From Gammaproteobacteria bacterium (GTDB lineage: Bacteria; Pseudomonadota; Gammaproteobacteria; Coxiellales; Coxiellaceae), in the NCBI GenBank assembly GCA_023266215.1, contig JAHFRQ010000018.1, positions 1 through 34,557 on the forward strand: DNA of 34,557 nt. The letters run 5' to 3'. Numbering within the stretch: position 1 is the first letter of the stretch; the number at the start of each line of letters is the position of its first letter. The position numbers were made by a program, and so were the translations under genes. Positions 10,530-19,798 of this stretch are shown piece after piece. The notes under the pieces were generated by a model, which was given only the letters and a program-made list of their open reading frames with translations, was not told the DNA's origin and made no database searches.

Positions 10530-10874
10530 TTATTTTCCCCACAGAATATCAAAACACCAAAACAAATAAACTAATAATGCCGCGATAATAATCGCCTGTA
10601 ACAGCAGTCTAACCATGTGATTTTTGACATAGTCAGTTAAGACGGTCCACAAACCAATCCACGCATGCCACAAAATACTAATTAAAACTACGATAGTAAT
10701 AATTTTCATAGGTGTTTTTGCAAATAAATCGTGCCAAATAGAATAATGCAGCGGCTCATGCAGTAAAAAATAAATCATTAAGAATAATGCGTACACACCA
10801 ATTAAAACAGCGCTCACACGCTGGATGACCCAATCATACAATCCGCGGCGGTCTACTTTTTTTACCATAACCAC
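10530..10874 (-). CDS. sdhD: Succinate dehydrogenase membrane anchor subunit D
   Basis: This is one of two small membrane subunits that hold SdhAB on the inner membrane and form the heme b and ubiquinone sites. The 114-residue protein has three hydrophobic segments (about 17-40, 55-78 and 88-110). The heme-ligand region is WHAWIGLWTVLTDYVK, with a conserved Asp-Tyr pair near the quinone site. It overlaps sdhC by 13 bp. Two start methionines (residues 1 and 3) are possible. Confidence 0.93.
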   Translation of the reverse strand: MVMVKKVDRRGLYDWVIQRVSAVLIGVYALFLMIYFLLHEPLHYSIWHDLFAKTPMKIITIVVLISILWHAWIGLWTVLTDYVKNHMVRLLLQAIIIAALLVYLFWCFDILWGK

Positions 10875-11251
10875 ACTCCCAAACCAAAAATAGCAATGAT
10901 TTCTAATATAATGACAATCAGCGCACTGCGACGCGCGGGTTTTAGCGCTTCAAAAAACCCGCCATCCATAATGATATGTCGAATACCCGCGATCAGATGA
11001 AAAAAAGCAGCTGATAATAAAATCCACATTAAAATAATAAAAATCGGAGTGCGCAGCGTTTCAGTCAAGCCTACAAACGTCCCATGACTTTGAAGCGACT
11101 GACTTAAGCAATACAAGGCAAACGGCAGCAACAAAAACAGCATTACGCCTGAGACACGGTGTAGAATTGAGATAATAGCGGTGATGGGAAAATGCATTTT
11201 AGTGAGATCAAGATGAATGGGTCGGGTGTTATTGTTCACGGTATTGTCCAT
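10862..11251 (-). CDS. sdhC: Succinate dehydrogenase cytochrome b556 subunit C
   Basis: SdhC is the first gene of the operon and the second membrane anchor of succinate dehydrogenase. The N-terminus RPIHLDLTKMHFPITAI followed by SILHRVSGVMLF is the family signature; the Ser and Arg help form the ubiquinone pocket. The heme-binding histidine is in HLIAGIRHIIMD. Three membrane helices are evident in 129 residues. I keep the upstream ATG because the RPxxLDL stretch before the internal methionine is conserved in SdhC proteins. Transcription probably starts at the promoter at 11291-11319. Confidence 0.95.
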   Translation of the reverse strand: MDNTVNNNTRPIHLDLTKMHFPITAIISILHRVSGVMLFLLLPFALYCLSQSLQSHGTFVGLTETLRTPIFIILMWILLSAAFFHLIAGIRHIIMDGGFFEALKPARRSALIVIILEIIAIFGLGVWLW

Positions 11252-11258
11252 TAGTTGT

Positions 11259-11277
11259 TGAATTCATTCTCATTATG
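11259..11277 (-). promoter_or_regulatory. Possible Fur-box-like site in the sdhC leader
   Basis: On the minus strand CATAATGAGAATGAATTCA matches the classical 19-bp Fur consensus at 12 of 19 positions, best in the first half. It lies just downstream of the predicted sdhC transcription start. Iron control of succinate dehydrogenase is known in other proteobacteria, usually through a small RNA. The match is too weak to be firm. Confidence 0.22.
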
Positions 11278-11290
11278 CCATCGCGGGCAA

Positions 11291-11319
11291 ATTATAACGA
11301 CATTAATTTTAAAAGACAA
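11291..11319 (-). promoter_or_regulatory. Sigma70-type promoter of the sdhCDAB-sucABCD operon
   Basis: Reading the minus strand there is TTGTCT (11319-11314), a 17-bp spacer, and a perfect TATAAT (11296-11291). The predicted start is near 11284, giving a leader of about 33 bases before the sdhC ATG. This is the best-looking promoter in the window. Confidence 0.65.
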
Positions 11320-11370
11320 ACAAGAAGTTAAGAAAAATTCGGGTGTTTGCATCATAACATTGGAAATATA

Positions 11371-11399
11371 TTCGCAATATTTTTTCATCGTGCTAAAAT
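11371..11399 (+). promoter_or_regulatory. Probable gltA promoter
   Basis: TTCGCA (11371-11376), a 17-bp spacer and TAAAAT (11394-11399) precede gltA. The predicted start lies about 16 bases before the ATG, leaving room only for the ribosome-binding site AGGAAAG. It is divergent from the sdhC promoter within the 170-bp shared intergenic region. Confidence 0.35.
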
Positions 11400-11421
11400 A
11401 CCACTATTTTAGGAAAGAACG

Positions 11422-12684
<1,263 letters not shown>

Positions 12685-12685
12685 A

Positions 12686-13192
12686 ATGAGCTTATTTCTA
12701 TCGCGATATCAAAAAAAAGTAGATCGCCCTTCGCACTCAGTTTGGACGAACCCCATTCATTTTATTGCGTGTGGATTTGGCATTGGCACTTTTCCGTGGA
12801 TGCCAGGCACAGTCGCAACAATGGCAGCGATTCCGCTCTGCATTATATTATCTAATTTTTCAGTTTTATTTTATAGCTTAAGCTGTTTTCTATTATTTTT
12901 AATCGGCGTTTATTGCTGCGATGTGGTGAATAAAGATTTTGGTACGCAAGATCACCCTGCTGCTGTATTAGATGAAATTGCGACGTTTCCTGTGGCCTTA
13001 ATAGCAATGCCGATGACCTGGTATTTTATTTTAATTGCTTTTGTATTATTTCGCTTTTTTGACATCGTTAAACCCTGGCCAATACGCTGGGTTGATAAAA
13101 ATGTGCATGGTGGATTCGGGGTTATGCTCGATGATCTCATGGCGGCGATTGCTACTTTAATCCTATTGCAAATTATTCACTTATTTTGTTGA
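12686..13192 (+). CDS. pgpA: Phosphatidylglycerophosphatase A
   Basis: PgpA removes the phosphate from phosphatidylglycerol phosphate, the last step to phosphatidylglycerol. The frame is open from 12614, but I place the start at MSLFLSRYQKKV (12686), one base after the gltA stop, giving 168 residues as in known PgpA proteins. Family features are GFGIGTFPWMPGTVATM, the acidic DEIATFPVAL, and FFDIVKPWPI followed by GGFGVMLDD. Hydrophobic segments fit an inner-membrane enzyme. Co-transcription with gltA is likely from the 1-bp spacing, although the functional link is not obvious. Confidence 0.88.
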   Translation: MSLFLSRYQKKVDRPSHSVWTNPIHFIACGFGIGTFPWMPGTVATMAAIPLCIILSNFSVLFYSLSCFLLFLIGVYCCDVVNKDFGTQDHPAAVLDEIATFPVALIAMPMTWYFILIAFVLFRFFDIVKPWPIRWVDKNVHGGFGVMLDDLMAAIATLILLQIIHLFC

Positions 13193-13220
13193 GAAAACTC
13201 TTCTTTCCTCACTTAACTTT

Positions 13221-13267
13221 TGCTATCATTACACCGTGTGAAGAAAGGAGGCTTCCAATCTTTCACA
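13221..13267 (+). promoter_or_regulatory. Possible promoter and operator of the HTH/S24-like regulator
   Basis: An extended -10 (TGCTATCAT, 13221-13229) would start transcription near 13236. Immediately there an interrupted inverted repeat begins: TGTGAA (13237-13242) and TTCACA (13262-13267), 19 bases apart. Placement on the transcript start suggests autoregulation by the gene behind it. There is no good -35 box. Confidence 0.3.
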
Positions 13268-13313
13268 AATTTTATTGGTACAACACAATACATCAAATAA
13301 AGGACTGAAAAAG

Positions 13314-14003
13314 ATGTTAATCGAAAAAAACCTAACTCACTCCGGTGATCGTTTAAGAAGAGCTAGAATTTTAGCGGGCATTTCAACGCGTCGCGAATTT
13401 GAAAAAAAGTATCAAATTAGCGCAAATACACTGCAAGGCTGGGAGCAAGGCAAAAACCCGCTTTCTAAAAAAGGTGCACGTCGCGTTATTGAAGCGTTAA
13501 AAATAGAAGGTCTCATTTGCTCAATGGACTGGCTCATGAACGGCAACGGCATGCCGCCCCGCCCATTTGAAATGATTAATCCTGGTTTAATTTCTTCTGA
13601 TAACGACATGGAAACTGCGTTAACAAAAGCCAATCTGAGTGAAGAGCAGGCCATTTACGAAGAACTACAAGCTTTTAAAACGCACAACCCCAATCCAATT
13701 ATTATTACCGTTTCAGATGACACGATGGCGCCACAATATCACTCAGGTGATTATGTTGCCGGAACCCGTATTTGTAATTTTTCTGAAATAGCGCTTTATT
13801 TCGGTCGAGCTTGTATTGTTGAATTAGAAGATCACACTATTTTGCCACGTTACGTTCATCCTGGTACGGAACCTGGCACAGTGACTTTGTCCTGCACCAA
13901 TTATCAATCCAAAAATACACCGCTGAATATTTTTAATACGAAAGTAATTAGTGTTGCGCCAATCTTGTGGCATCGCAAAAAATTAACATCGCTGCAGGAA
14001 TAA
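13314..14003 (+). CDS. HTH repressor with S24/LexA-like C-terminal domain, probably non-cleaving
   Basis: The frame is open from a TTG at 13275, but the ATG at 13314 has a proper ribosome-binding site (AAGGAC) and yields 229 residues starting MLIEKNLTHSGDRLRRAR. Residues 9-65 look like a helix-turn-helix (LAGISTRREFEKKYQISANT, then LQGWEQGKNPL). Residues 118-225 resemble the S24 peptidase fold of LexA/CI-type repressors (SDDTMAPQYHSGDYV). The serine expected before Met-x-Pro is Thr127, and the usual catalytic lysine position appears to be Arg169 (ILPRYV), so self-cleavage is doubtful. It is a single gene between pgpA and the converging nusB. The target is unknown; autoregulation is likely. 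Confidence 0.75.
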   Translation: MLIEKNLTHSGDRLRRARILAGISTRREFEKKYQISANTLQGWEQGKNPLSKKGARRVIEALKIEGLICSMDWLMNGNGMPPRPFEMINPGLISSDNDMETALTKANLSEEQAIYEELQAFKTHNPNPIIITVSDDTMAPQYHSGDYVAGTRICNFSEIALYFGRACIVELEDHTILPRYVHPGTEPGTVTLSCTNYQSKNTPLNIFNTKVISVAPILWHRKKLTSLQE

Positions 14004-14005
14004 GA

Positions 14006-14048
14006 CCCTCACCCTAACCCTCTCCCGCAAGCGGGAGAGGGAACTTTC
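14006..14048 (+). repeat. Palindromic repeat (REP-like), copy 1
   Basis: CCCTCACCCTAA is followed by an 11-bp perfect stem (14018-14028 with 14031-14041, CCCTCTCCCGC against GCGGGAGAGGG), then AACTTTC. It fills the space between the converging regulator and nusB genes, and its end overlaps the nusB stop codon. A related element lies in the opposite orientation at 34339-34385. Very similar GC-rich palindromes are dispersed in many proteobacterial genomes. There is no T-run, so it is not a classic terminator, though it may protect both transcript ends. Confidence 0.8.
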
Positions 14049-14487
14049 ACATCTCAGACTTACGCAATTCCGGCACCAGTGAATTTAAAACACCGTTGAC
14101 ATATTTATAGCCTTCCACTGCGCCAAATTTTTTGGCCAATTCGATTGCTTCGTTCATCACAACTGCATAAGGTACTTCAGGGCAATGCACAAACTCAAAT
14201 GTTGCCAATCGCAATACCGCTAATTCCACTGGATTTAATAGACTTAATTTACGATTGCACTTTGAAGCAATTAAATTATCCAATGCTTCGCGATGCAATA
14301 ATGTACCAAGCAGCAATGTTTTAAAATACGCGCCATCCACTTCTTGTTCCGGCAAACCATAATCTGCAATAAAATCTTCGAACAATGCATCGGGTGATTC
14401 TTGCGTAAAATTCCACATATACAATGCTTGCATTGCATAAGTTCGCGCCATGTGGCGTTTATTTAAACCAGGTTTTTCTATAGTCAT
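14047..14487 (-). CDS. nusB: Transcription antitermination protein NusB
   Basis: NusB binds boxA RNA together with S10 (NusE) and promotes antitermination of rRNA operons. The 146-residue, mostly helical protein shows the family pattern RHMARTYAMQALYMWNF near the N-terminus, and LNPVELAVLRLATFEF then VVMNEAIELAKKFG and YKYVNGVLNSL towards the C-terminus. It begins 4 bp after nrdR, in a glyA-nrdR-nusB operon. The riboflavin genes often found between nrdR and nusB are absent. The ribosome-binding site is weak, so coupling to nrdR translation is probable. Confidence 0.95.
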   Translation of the reverse strand: MTIEKPGLNKRHMARTYAMQALYMWNFTQESPDALFEDFIADYGLPEQEVDGAYFKTLLLGTLLHREALDNLIASKCNRKLSLLNPVELAVLRLATFEFVHCPEVPYAVVMNEAIELAKKFGAVEGYKYVNGVLNSLVPELRKSEM

Positions 14488-14491
14488 ATAT

Positions 14492-14947
14492 TTATTCTTG
14501 ATTTTGTAATTTTTGGATTTCGTCGTGAAACTCTTTTACATCCTGAAAACTACGGTAAACCGATGCAAAACGCACATAGGCGACCGGATCTAACGCGCGT
14601 AATTCATCCATGACCCACTCGCCGATCTTCTGCGAACTAATTTCTCTTTCGCCATTGGCACGCAGCGCATGCAAAATGTGATTCAGCGCTAAATCAACTT
14701 GTTCGGTTTGCACCGGCCTTTTTTCCAATGCGCGCAACATGCCATTGCGTAATTTTTCTAAATCAAAAGCACATCGCTCGCCGTCTCTTTTGATCACCCG
14801 CGGCATCGACAATTCCACTGTTTCAAAAGTGGTAATGCGTTCAAGGCACGTCATGCATTCTCTGCGACGACGCACTTGCGAACCATCGTCACTCAATCGT
14901 GAATCGATTACTCGGGTATCAACTGCGCTACAAAATGGGCAATGCAT
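14492..14947 (-). CDS. nrdR: Transcriptional repressor NrdR of ribonucleotide reductase genes
   Basis: NrdR senses ATP/dATP and represses nrd operons. The 151-residue protein begins with its zinc ribbon ([17 protein letters not shown], then [17 protein letters not shown]; four Cys) and continues into the ATP-cone domain ([29 protein letters not shown]). Length and order are typical. It starts 6 bp after glyA with AGG upstream. No nrd gene lies in this window, so its targets are elsewhere. Confidence 0.97.
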   Translation of the reverse strand: MHCPFCSAVDTRVIDSRLSDDGSQVRRRRECMTCLERITTFETVELSMPRVIKRDGERCAFDLEKLRNGMLRALEKRPVQTEQVDLALNHILHALRANGEREISSQKIGEWVMDELRALDPVAYVRFASVYRSFQDVKEFHDEIQKLQNQE

Positions 14948-14953
14948 AAAAAC

Positions 14954-16207
14954 CTACTGGTAAACCGGAAATTTTTTACATAACTCCAAAACCGCTTTTT
15001 TTGTTTTTATCAACACAGCTTCGTCATTAATATTATCTAGAATATCACAAATCCAATTTGCAATATTGCGCGCTTCTGCTTCCTTAAATCCCCGTGTTGT
15101 CATTGCGGGACTGCCGATACGCAAGCCGCTTGTAATAAATGGTGAACGCGTTTCGCCCGGCACGGTATTTTTATTTAAAGTAATATTAGCTTCGCCCAAG
15201 CGAGTTTCAGCTTCTTTGCCTGTAATTGTTTTATTTAAAAAACTCACTAACAATAAATGATTATCCGTTCCGTTTGAAACAACATCATAGCCACGCGAAA
15301 TAATAATTTCTGCCATTATTTTTGCATTTTTTAAAACTTGTGTTTGATAAATTATAAAAGCAGGATCTAATGCTTCTTTAAACGCCACTGCTTTTGCTGC
15401 GATCACATGCATCAAGGGTCCGCCTTGTGTGCCAGGAAAAACAGCTGAATTTAATTTTTTTTCTAAATCAGGATTGGCTTTTGCTAAAATTAATCCGCCG
15501 CGAGGGCCGCGCAGTGTTTTGTGCGTGGTGGTTGTCGTGATATCTGCAATTTGCACCGGCGATGGATACAAACCTGCCGCTACCAAGCCTGCCACATGCG
15601 CCATATCAACCATCAAATAAGCACCAACGCCATCTGCAATTTCACGCAGCTTCTTCCAATCGACAATGCGAGAATAAGCCGAAAATCCGCCCACCAATAT
15701 TTTGGGTTGATGCTCCTTGGCCAATAGCTCAATCTGGTTATAATCAATCAACCCTGTTTTGACATCCACGCCATAATGCACAGCCTTGTAAATTTTCCCT
15801 GAAAAATTCATTTTCGCGCCGTGGGTCAAATGGCCGCCAGAAGATAAATCCATCGCCAAAATGGTATCACCCGGTTGTAGCATAGCCAGATAAGCCGCTT
15901 CATTGGCTTGTGAGCCAGAATGGGGCTGAACGTTGGCGTAATCAGCGCCAAATAATTTTTTCGCGCGTTCGATCGCTAAATTTTCAGCAATATCAACATA
16001 TTCGCATCCACCGTAATAGCGTTTGCCCGGATAGCCTTCTGCATATTTGTTGGTTAAAACAGTGCCTTGCATCGCCATGACATTCGGGCTTGCATAGTTT
16101 TCAGAGGCAATCAGCTCAATATGATCTTCTTGGCGCTGCTTTTCATGTTCAACTGCTTGAAATAACTCAGGATCAAAATCCGCAATAGTACTATTTTTTG
16201 AATACAT
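14954..16207 (-). CDS. glyA: Serine hydroxymethyltransferase
   Basis: GlyA interconverts serine and glycine with transfer of a one-carbon unit to tetrahydrofolate, using PLP. I start it at [15 protein letters not shown] (16207), with AAGGG eight bases upstream, giving 417 residues as in E. coli. The frame is open to 16240, but the extra 11 residues are not family-like. Key features are the [13 protein letters not shown]-terminal motif, the [14 protein letters not shown] loop, and the PLP-lysine in [14 protein letters not shown]. It heads the glyA-nrdR-nusB operon and diverges from the ankyrin gene. Confidence 0.97.
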   Translation of the reverse strand: MYSKNSTIADFDPELFQAVEHEKQRQEDHIELIASENYASPNVMAMQGTVLTNKYAEGYPGKRYYGGCEYVDIAENLAIERAKKLFGADYANVQPHSGSQANEAAYLAMLQPGDTILAMDLSSGGHLTHGAKMNFSGKIYKAVHYGVDVKTGLIDYNQIELLAKEHQPKILVGGFSAYSRIVDWKKLREIADGVGAYLMVDMAHVAGLVAAGLYPSPVQIADITTTTTHKTLRGPRGGLILAKANPDLEKKLNSAVFPGTQGGPLMHVIAAKAVAFKEALDPAFIIYQTQVLKNAKIMAEIIISRGYDVVSNGTDNHLLLVSFLNKTITGKEAETRLGEANITLNKNTVPGETRSPFITSGLRIGSPAMTTRGFKEAEARNIANWICDILDNINDEAVLIKTKKAVLELCKKFPVYQ

Positions 16208-16352
16208 GAAAACGCCCTTGTGCTGAATATTTGAAGGCATTGTAGCGAAATAGATCAGAAATTACGAGGAAAATGCTCGCTAAATAATAGTTTCTTAAGC
16301 TTTTCCTGTCACAATGCGTCACAAGATACACCAAAATCAGAGATTAGGAAAA

Positions 16353-18929
16353 ATGAGTCATCACCCTTTTTTTGAAAAAAAGTACTGCGCTAATGGATGG
16401 AAGTATCACGAGCGAGCCTATCCTTGGCAAGAAGCCATCCTAAATGACAACAATGGCGATGTTATTTTTCAGACTCCGCTAGATCAGACCGATAATTTAG
16501 GTTCAACGCCACTACATTATTTTTGCACCGTGGCAACCACGGAGCAATTAAAATTGGCGCTCGAGCGCATTCCAAAAGAACAGTGGGAATTAACCGATCA
16601 ATCGGGTCTGCATTGTTTTAATTATATTCATAATCAAGACGTCGTTCGATTTATTTTATCAAATGATCTGCCGGAAGCATTTAAACCGTTGCGCTTAGCA
16701 AAAAGCAATGATGGCAATAATTTTTTTCATTTTCTTGCTTTTAGCGGTAACCTTGAAGCAATTCAGTTTGCTTTATCAGATAAGCTGCCAGATGAATTTA
16801 AACCGTTACGCTTAGCAAAAAACAATCATGGCAATAATTTTTTTCATTTTCTTGCAGAAAGCGGTAACCTTGAAGCGATTCAATGGGCATTATCAGATAA
16901 GCTTCCAGAAGAATTTAAGCAGTTGCTCTTAGCAAAAAGCAATAATGGCAGTAATTTTTTTCATTTTCTTGCAGAAAGCGGTAATCTTGAAGCGATTCAA
17001 TGGGCATTATCAGATAATATTCCAGAAGAATTTAAACCGCTGCTCTCAGTGAAAATCAATGATGGCCGTAATTTTTTTCATCTTCTTGCTCGAAGCGGTA
17101 ATCTTGAAGCGATTCAATTGGCATTATCAGATAAGCTTCCAGAAGAATTTAAACCCTTGCGCTTAGCAAAAAACAATGATAGCCGTAATTTTTTTCATTT
17201 TCTTGCTGGAAGCGGTAATCTTGAAGCGATTCAATGGGCATTATCAGATAAGCTGCCAGAAGAATTTAAACCGTTGCACTTAGCAAAAGACAATAACGGA
17301 GATCATTTTTTTCATTTTCTTGCTTTCAGTAATAACGAACACAGCATCCGATTTTTTATCAAAAACCATCCTGAGCTTGCTGCAAGCATGTGGATACCTG
17401 ATAAAAACGGAGACACAGTTGATTCATTGGCCAATAAAATTACGATTAAGCCAACACAGATATTAAAAGTAGAAATTGGTGAAGCGTTAATGTCTATTCC
17501 CAATCTGTCTGCGTTAGATATCCGATTACTGAAAGCATTTAAAGCAAAAACATTAGAATTTCTACAAAATCCTGATTTTATTTCAGATGAGATTGCAAGA
17601 AAGATTCTTGGATCAAAATACATTGAGGATATCTTTGGAAAGAGTATCGATCATGATTTAAAAATCATCTTTAAATTACAAGCGATTAAAAACAAAAATC
17701 AATTGACAAAAAATTTACTGATAGAAATTATTGCGATTCTTGGTAATTCGCCCGCTTTTCCAATAAAATATCTTTTGAGAATTTGTCAGCAAATATCTGA
17801 AAATAATTTTCCTGAAAATATTCAACATGCCGCTCAATTATTATCACTGTGGCTACAGGATCAAAAACAAATTAATAAGTTATCCGACAATAATAAAACC
17901 ATTTTTTCAGTATTAAAATCTACGTTGTTAAAAACAGCTGAGCTGGCAGCGTTGATGCCAAAAGGAAAAGAAGCGTGCGGAATTGAAATTCAAGAAGTTG
18001 ATTTTAAGAATAAGCTCGATGACATTGAAAAAGTGATTGAAAATTCTAATTTGGGAGAGCATAGGGAAACTATTTTAAGAGTTCTAAATGGCATCCGATC
18101 TTTAACAACCGATTTTGATAAAATAAATCAATTTGCAAAAGATCAAGCAGGAAAGCTATATGAGCTTGATCCAGGAACAGAGAAATTACCGCTTCATTTA
18201 GAACATTACGGGACAGATGATAAGCTTAAAAAAACCCTCAATAACACTGTTATTGCCTATATTTCTGCTTTTGGAACTTGCCGATCTAAGGGCCTGACAA
18301 GTGATTTTTTTCATCAAACGGCAACCGGTTACTGTCTGGATAATCGAATAAGAGAATTGGGAACCTGGGTTGTGGAAAATGCAGATACCCCAACATTAGA
18401 TGACGCGATGCGAAAATATGTGGCTGAATATCAATCTTATAGAGAATTAATGTATCGAACGTCAGATTTTCGCAAAGGCGAAGACACGTTGGAATCTGCA
18501 TCTGATTTTATTTTATATTATCATAAAGACGAGCTCTATAAAAAACCTATTATGAATAGCAATCCAATTGAATACACGCGTGAAAAAATAAATAAGAAAA
18601 TAATTGATAGTTATATCAAAACAACATTACACTGGATTTCGGAATCAGTTTTTAATTATCGAGAAGCAAGAGCAAGTCGCAATATATTTTCACTTTTTGG
18701 ATTCAGCAAGCAAGTTAAATTATCTGCGGCTGATAAACTTATTGATTATCTAAAAAATCGTGAAACAACATTTACAAAACAAGAATTAAAAGCCTTGACA
18801 GAAAAACATTTTTTCCGAGGCGATTCTTATTTACGCGCCGCAGTAAGAAAATCCATTGGTGATGAAAAATTAGCTGAAATTGAAAAGTTATTGGCTTCTT
18901 CCGAACGGAGTATAACTGTTTGCCTATAA
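16353..18929 (+). CDS. Ankyrin-repeat protein with five near-identical 39-residue repeats, candidate effector
   Basis: I favour the ATG at 16353 (MSHHPFFEKKY; AGGAA just upstream), giving 858 residues; the frame also has an ATG at 16314 without a ribosome-binding site. A divergent canonical repeat (STPLHYF) precedes five highly similar 39-residue units at about residues 119-313, each of the form N.G.NFFHFLA.SGNLEAIQ.ALSDKLPEEFKPL. A degraded copy follows at 314-350. This is the ankyrin pattern lengthened by about six residues. The last ~500 residues are mostly helical-looking, Lys/Glu-rich, and match nothing I recognise. There is no signal peptide or membrane helix. The gene is monocistronic and its 3' end overlaps the opposing phosphodiesterase gene by 6 bp. 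Effector status is inference from domain type and likely lineage. Confidence 0.8.
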   Translation: MSHHPFFEKKYCANGWKYHERAYPWQEAILNDNNGDVIFQTPLDQTDNLGSTPLHYFCTVATTEQLKLALERIPKEQWELTDQSGLHCFNYIHNQDVVRFILSNDLPEAFKPLRLAKSNDGNNFFHFLAFSGNLEAIQFALSDKLPDEFKPLRLAKNNHGNNFFHFLAESGNLEAIQWALSDKLPEEFKQLLLAKSNNGSNFFHFLAESGNLEAIQWALSDNIPEEFKPLLSVKINDGRNFFHLLARSGNLEAIQLALSDKLPEEFKPLRLAKNNDSRNFFHFLAGSGNLEAIQWALSDKLPEEFKPLHLAKDNNGDHFFHFLAFSNNEHSIRFFIKNHPELAASMWIPDKNGDTVDSLANKITIKPTQILKVEIGEALMSIPNLSALDIRLLKAFKAKTLEFLQNPDFISDEIARKILGSKYIEDIFGKSIDHDLKIIFKLQAIKNKNQLTKNLLIEIIAILGNSPAFPIKYLLRICQQISENNFPENIQHAAQLLSLWLQDQKQINKLSDNNKTIFSVLKSTLLKTAELAALMPKGKEACGIEIQEVDFKNKLDDIEKVIENSNLGEHRETILRVLNGIRSLTTDFDKINQFAKDQAGKLYELDPGTEKLPLHLEHYGTDDKLKKTLNNTVIAYISAFGTCRSKGLTSDFFHQTATGYCLDNRIRELGTWVVENADTPTLDDAMRKYVAEYQSYRELMYRTSDFRKGEDTLESASDFILYYHKDELYKKPIMNSNPIEYTREKINKKIIDSYIKTTLHWISESVFNYREARASRNIFSLFGFSKQVKLSAADKLIDYLKNRETTFTKQELKALTEKHFFRGDSYLRAAVRKSIGDEKLAEIEKLLASSERSITVCL
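16707..17291 (+). repeat. Five tandem 117-bp coding repeats
   Basis: The DNA repeats with an exact period of 117 bp: the CAT codon of NFFHF recurs at 16728, 16845, 16962, 17079 and 17196, then at 17313 in a decayed sixth unit. Most sequence is identical between units, including long stretches around GAAGCGATTCAATGGGCA. Such similarity implies recent expansion or ongoing gene conversion inside the ankyrin gene. Confidence 0.92.
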
Positions 18930-19652
18930 CAGCTTTTCATTATTGCTAAAAATCCCATCTAGGCCCATTTCTCGCAGTTGATTTGATTTTTCTAAAGTAT
19001 TTACCGTATAAGCTAAAACTCTAAAACCCGCAGAATGCAAATCTGAAATATAATTTTTATCTAATTTATTTTCTGGAAAATGCACTGAATTAATATAATC
19101 AGGAATAGTATTGATTAATATTTTTTTCTCGCAATTTAAACCTAGTAAATAGGCTGTTGATAATTTTTCAACGCACGCTATGGCATAAAAATTAAAGCTT
19201 GAAATAAGTGGTGTCGGTAAATTGTTGGGATAACTTAATTTTAATTCTGCAACAACCATTTCTGCAAGTAATTCTGCATGATGAGGATTATTTGTTTTTA
19301 TTTCAATATTAATGCCTATTTTTAAATCCGCTGCACACACAATCCATTCTTTTAAAGTGGGAATTTTTTCACTTTGATATTTTTTTGAAAACCAACTGCC
19401 TGCATCTAATTTTTGTATTTCTGCAAAATGTGTTTCACACACCAAACCCGATCCATTGGTTGTACGATCTAATGTCTCATCGTGAATAATAATTGGCTTC
19501 AAATCTTGAGTCAGCTCGACATCGCATTCAACATATTGCGCGCCATAGTGTTTTGCAGCTTTTAAGCTGCTTAGTGTATTTTCAGGTGCTATTTGAGGTG
19601 CGCCGCGATGCGCAATGACAAAGGGTAAGGGCCATGGTTGGTTTTTTGACAT
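18924..19652 (-). CDS. ugpQ: Glycerophosphodiester phosphodiesterase
   Basis: The protein hydrolyses glycerophosphodiesters to glycerol-3-phosphate and an alcohol. The 242-residue TIM-barrel protein shows the catalytic set: His15-Arg16 in AHRGAP, Glu24-Asn25 in PENT, Glu42 and Asp44 in ECDVELT, and His57-Asp58 in IIHDETLDRTTNG. Later blocks INIEIKT and GFRVLAYTVN are also typical. There is no signal peptide, so it is probably the cytosolic UgpQ type; the symbol is given by family, not by synteny. AAGGA lies seven bases before ATG. It overlaps the tail of the ankyrin gene and diverges from the DUF4143 ATPase. Confidence 0.9.
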   Translation of the reverse strand: MSKNQPWPLPFVIAHRGAPQIAPENTLSSLKAAKHYGAQYVECDVELTQDLKPIIIHDETLDRTTNGSGLVCETHFAEIQKLDAGSWFSKKYQSEKIPTLKEWIVCAADLKIGINIEIKTNNPHHAELLAEMVVAELKLSYPNNLPTPLISSFNFYAIACVEKLSTAYLLGLNCEKKILINTIPDYINSVHFPENKLDKNYISDLHSAGFRVLAYTVNTLEKSNQLREMGLDGIFSNNEKLL

Positions 19653-19664
19653 AACAATATCCTT

Positions 19665-19679
19665 GATATTGATAATATC
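19665..19679. promoter_or_regulatory. Small inverted repeat upstream of the phosphodiesterase gene
   Basis: GATATT-GAT-AATATC is a perfect 6-bp inverted repeat 13 bp upstream of the phosphodiesterase ATG. On the minus strand it contains a TATTAT that could serve as a -10. It may be an operator, or simply an AT-rich chance palindrome. Confidence 0.25.
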
Positions 19680-19722
19680 ATGACAGAAATTGATCCTGAG
19701 TGAATCTTAAAGATATCTTAAC

Positions 19723-19798
19723 AAAACAACCTGTTGTTTTCTTTAAATTTCACTAAAACAACCTGTTGTAATATTGGATTTTCAAGAAAACAACCTGT
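19723..19798 (+). promoter_or_regulatory. Three operator-like repeats, 32-bp spacing, upstream of the DUF4143 ATPase
   Basis: AAAACAACCTGT begins at 19723, 19755 and 19787, exactly 32 bp apart (about three helical turns). Copy 1 is an 18-bp palindrome, AAAACAACCTGTTGTTTT, with perfect 8-bp arms around CT. Copy 2 keeps 15 bp (AAAACAACCTGTTGT). Copy 3 keeps 12 bp and runs into the -10 element. The geometry suggests a dimeric regulator binding cooperatively on one face of the DNA and blocking the promoter. The regulator is unknown. Confidence 0.7.

Noticed and set aside
16707-17291. 117-bp tandem array as a non-coding satellite
   Set aside because: The period is 39 codons, the frame stays open throughout, and the translation is an ankyrin-type repeat.
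19723-19798. Regularly spaced repeats resembling a short CRISPR array
   Set aside because: The repeats are only 12-18 bp, decay towards the gene, overlap a promoter and have no cas genes nearby; operator sites explain them better.
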